Positions 13,158 to 25,400 of a stretch of DNA of 64,000 nucleotides are shown here, piece after piece; the first letter of the stretch is position 1; every line of letters begins with the position of its first letter. The notes beneath the pieces were generated by a model. That model searched no databases, had not been told where the DNA came from, and saw nothing but the letters and a program-made list of their open reading frames with translations. The position numbers and the translations under genes are program-made. The stretch spans positions 15,247,342 through 15,311,341 of the forward strand of contig HG738139.1 of NCBI GenBank assembly GCA_000499405.2, written 5' to 3'. The DNA comes from Onchocerca volvulus (taxonomy: Eukaryota; Nematoda; Chromadorea; Rhabditida; Onchocercidae).

Positions 13158-14280
13158 TTCTCCTAATCGTATTCATTATGAGAACAATTAGTAGCAAATT
13201 GGTGGGTCAAAGAAAGAAGAAGGAGGAGGAGGAGTGGAGAGAAGTTACCTAGGTAAAAAATGTGCAATATAAAATGATGTATCTGAGCAGAAATTTACAT
13301 AAATGCTTCATTAAGATATATCCGAATTCTTTTGATGACCTTTTTCTCCTACGCTCATCGCAATAACTTTTGACCTTTGTATGTGTATGTGTGTGTGGGT
13401 ATGCGTAAATGGATGAGTATGTATGTTTGTGGCGTACGTGTAAAATGACTACTCCGTTATGCGTTTCCGTCGCAAACAATTGACCTATGATATTTGACCT
13501 CTCTGTTACGCGCTTCTGTAGCAGACGATCAACCCATGATTGTCTGATCACATTCATCATCACTAAGAAATTGGCTCATTACACTAAAATGATGTTGATT
13601 GTCCCCTGTCTCGTTTGTGTTGATCTCTTCGTTGATGATGTCATCATATTTTGCATCGCACATTTTTGCGTGCCATCAATTTGCATGCAAATTTTTTGCA
13701 TTCCATGTATATGTGCATGCATTTTATAGATACTTCATTAAAATACGCAAATTTGTCTATTCAAAATTGTTTACAATGTTATGCTTAAATCTTTTTTTTA
13801 TTTTTTGGTTAAATCACTCAATAAGAGAATTGAAAATTAAGTCTAATGAATAGGAAAGATTATCATCGATTTTTTCCTTTTTTTTTTTTTCAATTCTTTC
13901 AGTAGAAAATTGCAAATTCCCTTCCGAAAAAATTCACTTAAAAATATAATTTGGAAAGGTTTTTTTTTCAAATTATTTCAAAAATATTTATAATATTTCT
14001 TCTTCCATTCATAACCATCATTTAGCGTTACTTTTTTTTTTAATTTTTCGATGAAAATAAAGTTGAATTACGAATATATTTCGAATTTAATTCATAATTT
14101 GCCAAAAAAAAAAAAAAAGATTGAAATTTAAAATCCTAAATAAATTTGAATTGTTTCTATTCTTTTCTCTCTCTCTGTCTCCTTTTTTTTTGGAGCTTGC
14201 AATTATTTTGCTATTGCTATTGTTTGTTGGAATAATAAAAATGAATTGAGGAATAAAAAAAAAGTTTATAGAATATACTG

Positions 14281-14290
14281 TTTATTTTAG
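14281..14290 (+). promoter_or_regulatory. likely trans-splice acceptor for clu-1
   Basis: TTTATTTTAG ends 8 bases before the clu-1 ATG. This spacing and consensus is typical of a spliced-leader acceptor in nematodes. A distant 5' untranslated exon joined by ordinary splicing is the alternative. Confidence 0.55.
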
Positions 14291-14298
14291 GCAAAATA

Positions 14299-17200
14299 AT
14301 GGGCGAAGATAATGGACTTGTCTGTTCACCTGAAGCTGTTCTTGCCTCGGCTGCTAAGGTTATTTCATTTTGTTTTTTTTCCCGTAAATTCCAAAATTTA
14401 TCGTATATATTTATATACCGTATATGTTTATTTGTATACTTTGAATATATCTTTCTCATGTTAAGTCAGATTAAGTGCCAGGCTGACTAGGGACTTAATA
14501 AGGCCTAGTACTACTAGGCACAACTAGGCACACTCCTAGTAGCACTCTTTCGTCAATTTTTCTTAATTTCAATTTTGCAATCATACTTCCTCCCCGAAAC
14601 CGGAAAAAACTTTCATTTCCGGGAAGCTACCCGTCAAGGCGTATTTTGCGGTCGGCGGAATGCTAGTTGGTAGCGTTATATATGTACAATATATCATATA
14701 TTTTAAATAATGCAAATATGTGTAATATTTGTATTTTTTTCTTTTTGCGTGTATAATTTGCATGTTTATATTATTATTGTTTATATGTTTGTTTCTGTTT
14801 GCATATATTTTGTCTTGTATGTTTTATATGTCTTTATATATAATATATATTTAATTATATATATCCAACAATTATTTCCATTTTACTTAGAAAAATGTTT
14901 ATCAAAATAAAACAATAATAAAATAGGATTGAAATTGAGGATAAAAATTATTGGGGCGATCAGTAATAGAATATTAAAATACAGTTAGAAAGATAAAATA
15001 TAAAGCATCTTAGATGGTTACTTTATAATTTTTTATTTCCATTTTTTTTTTCTCGTTATTTTTTTCTTCTGCTCCTTTAAAAAAAAGAAAAAGCCTTATG
15101 TTTATGTAAAATTTTGACAAATGAATCTCATAAAGAAAATAATGATAAATCCATCTTCAAGACTATGCACTAATCATTTTTTAAATTTATTACTGTCTTA
15201 AAATGAAATTTTATAGAATTTCGTGTTGGAATAAAGTTATTTTTCAAAAATTTTCAATTTTTTTTTCTTTTTTTTGTAACATTTTTACTTACAAGCCATG
15301 AATTGTATTAGTAAGGAGGTAAATTTAGTTATTAATTTAGTTGAATTTTTCTTTCAATTAATTATTTTAATGATGTATTGAGTATTTCAGACATTATCAG
15401 AAAATGGGGAAGGGAATTCACCACATAATTCTGCCAATGATTCTGGCCATGAAACATCATCACCCGATTCACCGTTAACACCTGTCGAAGAAGAAACTGG
15501 TTATTCGTACTTTCTCTTTTCGGTTATTATAATTATTGAAATAATAAGGATTTTTTTATGAGTTGAGTGAAGGAATTCTGAAATGTTTGCATATATCTGC
15601 TGTCGGAAAAAAAAATTCGAAATCTAATCAGATCATGTAAAACATTCAACTTTTTTCAAAACGCTGACAATTTTTTGTTTAATTCTAGAAGAGAATAATA
15701 AAGAGAAATGAACAGATGTACTATTTGAATCATCATTTCTGAAATGCCGCCTACTGTTTCATTTCTTTTCCCAAAAAAAAAGAAAAAAAAAAAAACCAAT
15801 TGATGTTTCTTTTTTTTGCAAAAAAAAAAACAAGCACAGAAATGGCTGTAATTAATTATCTTTCTGGAGGATAGAATGAAATGACGTGTGGAACAGAAAT
15901 TATCAGTATCTTGTTTCTGGGAGAGAAAGTTACATAAGTTACATGACAAAACATAAAAAACTGATCGAAAATTAGCAATATCGTAATTTTTAATTAGTAT
16001 TAGCATAAAATTGATAATAAAAGATATCATGTAACTCAAGCAAATCATTCATTGATAATACTACACATCTGTTGAAATGTAGTAATTCAAAATATGCATA
16101 CAAACGAATATAAATCATGTTTTTGCTGTGTTTTAGTATCATGAGTTCATGAAGCACTATCATACTAAAATACATCAAATGCATAATTTAAAAGGAAATT
16201 ATATTATTTGCTTCTAGTAATTCTGTAATAATTATTCTGATAAAATGAAAGATTTAGAATCATTCTATTAGTATATTAGTTTAATTAGTTAAATGATTTG
16301 AAATGAATATTCATTATAGTTGTTGTAAGCTTCAGAAAGTAAGGGAAGTGTGAAGGAATATTAGCTTGAAATATTTGTTTTGTTGCATTAAATATCAAAA
16401 TGGATATTTTTAGATAATCATTCTTTCATCCATTTATGTTCATTTTTCTCTTTCATTGAAATTGCTGATAGAGCAGAATGATTCATTAATCATTTCGTTT
16501 AATAGTAAATATCGATAATTTCGTTAAATTTAATCTATCGAAAATTTCCAAAATTATGGATGTTTGCGGAAATAACATGCATACACTTGTAATATTATAA
16601 GAGAATTACGTGTTGAGTTAGAGAGGACGATAATTCGTTTTACGCAAATTTACTAAAAGTTTTAGCAAAAATTTTCCATTTATATTTTCTTCGGAGAAAA
16701 TTTGGCAAAATATTCATCAACAATGGAAAAGTTAAAATGAAAACTATGGAATCATTTTAGTTTCCATTTAAGAAAATGCTTTAATTATTTCTATTCCTCT
16801 ATCCTTCGATTTTTACAAGTTGATTTTTCTTTAAAATTCTCCAAATTTTTGAAAGAAATCTTTTCTCCACATAATTAAGGATAAAAATTTTGTAATTTTG
16901 CAGAGGAAATATTTAAAATTAAAAAATTTTGAGAAAATATGTTACTTTATTGTTTTCAGTAGCAAAAACTGGTAACGATGATGAAGCACTATGTCCGAAT
17001 GTTGATTGTGATGCAACATTTCGTATTCGTATCATCGCACCTGGTGCAGAACCATTTGATTTACAGGTATGACTGAAATGATTTTTATTAAATCAGGATA
17101 TTGAATCCCGAAGCTTTGCTGAATTTCAGTATTCGTGGTCTTAAGTATATACTAAAATTTCAAATCGATGATTGTAAAATTTTGTGAAATTCAAATTTCG

Positions 17201-19371
17201 TAATTTGAAAAAAAGAGAAACAGTTCAATTAAAATGACATTCGTCTTCGTCACTTTGTTTCTTTTTTTTTTTTTTTTTTCTTTATGTTCTTTCTGTTTGC
17301 TCTGTTCAATTCTCTCTGTTGAAACTTCTACTTCAGAATTCGAAATGTATTATTAAATTACGAGGTTCCGAAAAATAAACGAAACAGTTATTTGAACAAA
17401 TCGAAATAAGAAATTTTGATAATAGTATATGTTGTTAATTTAAAAAGAAAAAAAAAATTGTTTTCAGGTAAGTTCAGGTGAAATGGTGCAGGAGCTACAT
17501 CAAGTGCTGCTAGAACGTGAAGCAACATGTCATCGTACATGTTTCAGCTTGCAGTTAAATGGTGTTTCATTAGATCATTTTACCGAATTGAAAAATGTTG
17601 CTGGTCTTACAGACGGATCTGTATTAAGAGTTGTCGAAGGCAAGGATATGGCTTCTTCCGTTTCAATGTAATTTGGTTGGGAATTTCTCGGAAAGTTAAA
17701 ATATTCATTTAGTTATTCCAATATCATTAGAGTACTAACTACCATTTAATTTAATTAGTCGATGATGCAAGTTGACTTTATCAAATTGTCATTAAGCTTT
17801 GTTACACGTATACATCTTATCGAAGCATGAGAAATTCAGTTATAGCTGTGGTATGTAAAAATGCGTGAGAACACAAGCCTTGAAGATGATATTTAAAACA
17901 ATGATTTAAAATTTATACAAGCTACTCAGAATATTGGAAAATTATTCATAATTATCGATATTCTGCTTAGACAGGAAAAAAATTAATAAATGTGGGATCT
18001 TTCTAGTAAAATGCATTATTAAATAATGTAAAATTTCTGAAATTTTTCTTTTTTCATGAAATAAATATGATCGGAATTTTTACCGAAATATTATATGATT
18101 TTAGAACCGTATACAACACGAGAAGCTCGAATTCATGTTCGACATGTTCGTGATCTAATTCGCTGCCTTGATATGTCTGATGCTGTTAATGGTACTGATG
18201 GTGCATCATTGTCATATCTTGCTACAATGACATTAGGAGATCGTAAAAAAAATGCTGATAAGTAAGTGTTTCACTACAAAGCACATTTCCTTGTGTGAAA
18301 AGTATTAGATATACTAATAGTATTAGTATATCTAATAATATCAGATAATAGTATTAATATATCTAATAATTTTTAGTGTATTTAATAATATTAGATATAT
18401 TAAAAGTATTAGATATACTAAGGATATACTGCATTGTAGGTATTATCCACCTATTGATGTTGTTAATAGTACTTTGTAGAGTAAATTTTTTGTTGTACGC
18501 ATAACAAATTAAGTAAAGCATTGAATTGCAAAAATTATTAGAAAGACGAGTGAAATCTGCATAAATTCGAGTTGCTGATATTTAATGATTCGAAAATTAA
18601 TAGACAGTTAAAAATATCATATTTTTTAGGTCGGTAGACTGTGCTCCTCCAGATTATATCCTTCCAGGATATAAGGAACGTCCATTGATACCATTATTAC
18701 CAGCAATGAAAGATCCTATATTAGCACTAAAAAGTTTGGCAATTTCACCGTTTAATCCACCATCAGGACATCGGAAATTAAAGGTTGTTATCAAGAACTA
18801 TTTCTAAAATTGTTTTAGGAAATTCATAATAATGAAAGAATAAGATTTAAAAAATCTAATATATAATGTTCGAAAATTTCAAAAAAGTCTTTTGCCATCA
18901 TTCTATTTAACAGTAAATTGTACGAACCTTTATAGGGTGATGTTCTCTATTTGACGGTTGATACACGAGAAGGACGACGTTATCATATAACTTGCTGCAC
19001 GAAAGGCTTTTATGTGAATGCAACCACTGAAGCAGGTTTCCGACCAACACCTTCACCGTCGCATAGGACAATTCATCATTCGCTACTGGATTTGCTGTCA
19101 TCAATCAGTCTTTCATTTAAACGAGCTATGACATTGATTTTGAAGAAACGTTCCGAAAAGCATATTTTCGAGCGACTGCCAACACCATATCAAGTCAGTA
19201 TTTTTCACTTTTTTTTTTTAAATGAAAATTTTAAGATTTAAATTGTCAATTTATTGAACATGAATCGGAAGATTGATCAAGTTGGTATAATTATCGGAAT
19301 CTGATGTAAACCTAACCATTTCTGGGAATTATCCAGCATTCATTTTACATTATTCTTGAGGATATATATGC

Positions 19372-19423
<52 letters not shown>

Positions 19424-22400
19424 GCAATTGAGTTTGAAGTTGCATTCGAGATTAAAGGAGAAGATGAAGGGAATATTGCTAACTGTTTTCAGAATTTTTC
19501 ATGGTTGCATACTTTTTTTCACAGGTAAATTCATGGGTAGCACCGGTTTTCGAGCAAACCGAAGATGGAATTCGTGCAGAAGATTGTACACAACCTCATA
19601 AAATTGGTCTGGAAGATCATATTCCTGGACAAATTCGTGATTGGAACGAGGAGCTACAAACGACTCATGAGTTACCACGTGAAACACTCGGTGAACGACT
19701 CATTCGGGAAAGAGCTATCTTTAAAATCCACAACGATTTCGTTTCTGCTGCGATTAAAGTGATTCTTTATCACACTTCATCTTAAACATTATTCATCACC
19801 TTATTAGTAGCTAGAATTAAAGTAGTTCAACAAACTATCGAAAGATTTTTTCTATTGTTTTAGAATGCCTTTTTTAATTAAAGATAAATAATGGGAGACA
19901 TAGTGATGGCATTTTCGGACTTTTCTAGAAAGATATCACAGCAAGGAGTGTGAGGAAATATTGGAAATATAATTATTTATATTTATATAATGATTATTAA
20001 ATATGCTGAAATTTAATTTAAATGAAAAAAGAAAAAAGAGTTTTTCCAATTTACTGTATAATTGTTTTTCTGGGAGCGATGGCAGTTGTCGATGGGAATG
20101 TTGTTGCAATAAACCCAGCAGATGAACCACGAACGCATATGTATATATGGAATAACATATTCTTTTCGCTTGGATTTGATGTTAAAGATCACTACAAGGT
20201 TAAATTAACACATTTTGTTCGATCAATGCATATCTTCATTTTCGATTTTCTATTACGAAATTTTTGAAAACTTAAACAATGCTTTCTTAAGAATTTCAAA
20301 AATATTAACGTCATATGCCGTGGTGGATTACTGGCTTGAAAATTGCTAGAGTCTGATAATCTACTTGAATATCTTTGAACATATTTTAGACAATTCTTCA
20401 TTTTGAAATAACTTTATTTACAATTATCTGATAGAATGAAATGATTTGAATTCGGGTATCAAAGAATGTCAGTTTTGTGAAATTTCTGCTGTAATATTTC
20501 AGGAATTGGGGGGTGATGCAGCTGCTCATGCGGCAACATCAAATGATTTACAAGGTGCAAAAGCTTATGCACAACTTGATAATTCGAAACTTTTTACTTT
20601 GGGCATGGTCATAGTTGATTACAAGGGATATCGGTAATTGTGTTCTTTTTTTTTTTAGAATTATGATGGATATTCATGAGCATACAGAGAAATGTAATCC
20701 AAGGAAAAGATCTAGTTTTAATATTTTAACCTATAGAGAAAGATTTCTATAGTAATTTGTAATTTTTGCTATTTAAATTTCAATTTCTTGATGATAAATA
20801 ATCTCTTTTAGCTATTAAGACAAAGTTATGCTCTAATTATTTTATATGATATAATATACATCATTCATCTGAACAGTTTATAAAGAAGTGCATTACAGAG
20901 TGACTGCGCAGTCGATAATACCGGGTATTTTGGAGAGAGAACAGGAGCAAAGTGTTGTTTATGGGTCGGTCGATTTTGGAAAAACAGTTGTAAGCTCTGA
21001 GGTGACTTTTTTTTTTTTTTTTTTTCAAATAGCAATCATATGATTTATAGAATTATGGAATCATTTGCATTTTGATCAGAAAAAATATTTCTTCACATTT
21101 CATATCTAAATGTGCTCTGCAACTGAACTTTTAAAAAATTATTAAAGTTAATGTTTTTTGATTATAATATGAATTTTGCTACAATTTCTTGTTTTTCTTT
21201 AAAAATATGTTAATAGGAATATCACGATTTATTATCGAAGCCAGCAGAGCAGTTGAAAATATTACCACATGAAGTTTATGGTGGCAAAGATGATGGAAAA
21301 CTTATTAAACTCTACTCATCTTTTGAAACTAAAGTAAGCATTTTTGTTGATTTTTCAATTTTGTGAATGTACTATTCATCAATGTAAACTATTATTGTTT
21401 GGTCATCGGTAAAAATGTCTAGCAGAATCTCAATACAATATGATGTAGATTCATTCCAAAATAGTCGGAAGTTTTTTTCATTTTAAGTAGAAGGTATCCT
21501 CGATAAATTGGATGATCTTTGTAATTCAGAATTTCATTAGCTTTAGCACAGAGTAGTATAAACTTAATGATTAACAGTTAAGATTGCAGATTAAGAGTTG
21601 CATTCTCGGAAATAAAGATTAAATTATTTTTTGAATGGAATAACTTATATGATGCGGGATTTAATGATTTACTATAAGCGGTCTGGAATCTCACTGATTC
21701 ATGAAATAACAAAAAACACCTTTTTTTTTTTCTCCAAGACGAATTACCATTGAAATAAGTATGAAAAACCAATGTATAAGTTGTTATTTATCAGGGAACA
21801 GTAACATTAGTTTGTCAATTAATTGTTCACTATTTTCAGGGTATTATTGGGAACGATTCACGGCATTATATTTTAGATTTATTAAGAACTTTTCCACCAG
21901 ATGTGAATTATCTTGAAAATGCAGAAGTAACAGATATTTGTAAGGCAAACGGATATCCACGTACGTTTCCTCACAAACTTGCTTCGCTGAGGCAGGAGTT
22001 AATTGAGGCTTTCGTCGAGTTTGTTTCTTTTTTAATTTGTCTTTCTTTTCTTTTTTTTTTTTTTTTTTTAATACCTTGTAATTTTTGTCGACAACTTTTC
22101 TTTTTTTTCTAGACACTTAACTTACAATGTTTTGGATGACTATTGAAATAGTATGTAATTTGTAGTTATTGTTAAAAAATATTTGTAGTGTATGAGAATA
22201 TCTCAAATATGATTTGAATTTTTTTAGAATAATCTGTCTATTTTATTTAATGAGAGATTAAATAGTTCTTACTTACATTAATCTCTTGTTTTTCTTGAAG
22301 ATTCCGATATTTGATGTTTATTCGTATAGCTGCATATCACGTGCAGCAAACTAGGCTGGGATTGTTGACAGCGGATGGTGATGATGGTATGGATGAAGCG

Positions 22401-25400
22401 AAACAAAAAGAAGATGACGTTATAAAAGTGAACGAACTCAATGAGACGATACAAGAGGATGCAATTATAAATCAAATTAAAGTACTTTAATTAAAATATT
22501 TCAATATTTCAATACTCTGCAAAAATTTAAGAGTTAAATTCGTAATAATGATGAGAGAAGAATAAAGTAGAATCGTTCACTTTTTTTTGGTTTTTCTATA
22601 TTTTCTTACTAATTTCTGCGGATATTTATCAAGAGATTAAGAGAACAACGCACATAATTACTTTTTTCTTATTCTAGCTTTCTTTCTGTTATTCGCTGTA
22701 TTTTTGAATAGGTTTGATTGTCTTGAGAGCCATTTATTTCTCATACAATTAAATGAAATAATTTGATTGGAAAATAGCGGTAATATCATTAGTTTTCGGT
22801 TAATTTGGGAAAAAGAACTTTATCGGACATCAAAAATTGAATGTGAAATTTGATTCTTAATTATTAGAAGACAGTTATTATTATAAAATAACTGTATGAT
22901 TTGATTATTCAGAAATCGGTGAATCTTATCAGTGATGACGATACTTTGACCCCATCAATTTCAGCAATTTCAAATTCCCGATTATTAATTTGAATTTTGA
23001 TTTGAAAATATCGTGTTTTCTTTTGCAGAATGAAATAGTTGCTGATGTAAAAGTTGATGAGTTGCCGTTAATAGAAACTGAAACAGCAAAGAAAATCATG
23101 GAAGAAGCGATTGATAGTGATGAGAAGAAAGTTGACAGTTTGGATAAAGAAATATCTGAACAGGTAAATCTTCTAACAGTGTTTACTTCCAATGGCCATT
23201 ACCATAGGACTTTGTTAAATTTTGCAGTAATTTTCTTTTTTGCTGCTAATTTCGAATGATTTCAAATTTTTAAAACGTGGGAATCCACTAAAATTTTCAT
23301 ATTTCTTGAAAGAATTATGTTTTTTCCAAAAAAAAAAAAAAAAATCAATTGTTATTCTGAAGATAATGGCAAAAGCTGCAAAGGCAGTAGGATCACTTTG
23401 TATGGATGCATTTGATATCAGATTTAATCCGGATTGTTATTGCTCAACGGTACATCATGCTGAGAATGAAGATATTACAGGACAGCGTCGTTTAGTAGCT
23501 GAAGCAGCTGAATTTTTACTTGTTCAGGTATATGATGTATTACTTCAAATGCTTAATAGAAAATTTTAAATATTGATCATAATTGAGAATGTTGACGGAA
23601 TATTACTAAGTAATCTTTATATAGTAATATTCATCAGACAGACTGATTGATTGTATCGTATATAACTTAAAAAAGAAGCAACACACTGAAAAAATGATTA
23701 ATCGTATTGATTTTAGAAATATCTTATAATTTTCAACTTCTTCAAATTTCACATATTGTAGTTTTTTATTCTTCAAATTCATATACTGTTGCTTTCATAT
23801 CGGCATATTTCATTTAGCAATTGCCAAATTTCGTTCGTGATTGTTTGCAACGTTCAGTAATGCCACTAGATGGAGCATCACTCAGTGAATCGTTACATTC
23901 ACGTGGTATTAATATCCGATATTTGGGTAAATTGACGAAATATATCCAAAATATTGAGCAATTGACTTATCTTAAAGTAATTAATTAATTTTTTATTGCA
24001 CTTAGATTTATTTTTTTTTTTTTTTCATTTTGATCTATAAATGCATGCATAGTCTATTTGAAAATCAGGAAAATATGTTGCATAGTTAATGCAAAATGTA
24101 CGTGATGATTATCTTTTTTTTTAAAAAGATTGGTCATTTTCGCTAATGAGAATATGTAAGAATTTTTTATTTGTTTCATGATACTTGCCATCATACTTGT
24201 TGTGCTTAATTGCTTATCTTATGCATCCCGTATTTTTCGATGACTTATTCATTTCATACTGGCAATTAATTTTAAAATTTTCGGTGCAATTTTAGATGAT
24301 CTGCATTACTGAGTTATTATGTCGATGTGCAAAACATATTTTCCGTGGTTATCTGCAACCTGTGTCATCAGCACATACAGCAACAGCTGTATCACATTTC
24401 TTGAATTGTCTTCTGAGTCCATCAACTGAGCCTTTAACACCATCTAATGAGGAAGTTAGTTTTGTTTTCGCTTTCGAGTTTTTTTCTGCAACTTTTAATT
24501 AGAATTTTAAATTCTTGGAATTTTCATCTTTTATTCTGATCAATTTTAATTCAGGTGTATAAAACTAAAAAAGTGTATCTATAAAATGTATATTGTTCTA
24601 GCAATGAAATTTAAACAAATAAATTATTTATCAAGAAGTGATTTCATGAATAAAATTGAATTAAATTCCTATGTTCTTTCCAGGTATTAATGCCAATAAA
24701 TGGTGTTAGGAAATCGCGATCATCGAGACGTCGGAAACAGATCAACAATGGTGGTAAAGAAAATGATGATTGGGCTCAACTGTCATCGCATAAGCTTTGG
24801 GAACGAGTGAAATCGGATGCCAATTTCTATTATGCATTTACAATTGATGAGGAAAATATTGATACATATTTATCAACAATTGGAATTCAAAAAACTTCAT
24901 TTTTACGCCGTTTCACACAAATAGTTGGAATTCAGGTATCACTTCTGTGGCATATCTCATCTTTAACAATCATTTTATATGAAAAGATGATTCGATAAAC
25001 TGGCATAAAAACTTTTATTGTCTAGGAAGTATGTATGGTCAATTCTTTCAGTCTACTTTATCCACTGAAGAAGTGCTAGAATGAAAAAGTTGTTTTGAAA
25101 TGAGGCAAGTAAAAGACTTGTAGATTCAAATGAAATTTCTACTTGATTTAGTTTTAGAAATTTTACTGAACAAAAAATTTTGTTGAATGCAAGCATGCAT
25201 ATTTTCAGATGCTTTTGCGAGATTACAATTTAGAAACAGGGAAAAGATCTCAACTTTTCGTTGAGGATGATATTCAGGGTTTATATTCTCTAGCAAAACA
25301 TGTTGATCCAAAAGCCATGGATGCTCACAGTTTGTTCCTTTCTGGGCAAACTAAAGTACAGCAGGGTATGTTTTATAATTCTATTTTTTTTTTAGTTATT

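Noticed and set aside
15656..16048. 130-codon minus-strand frame
   Set aside because: It lies wholly in clu-1 intron 2, is rich in Phe, Ile and Lys from homopolymers and resembles no protein.
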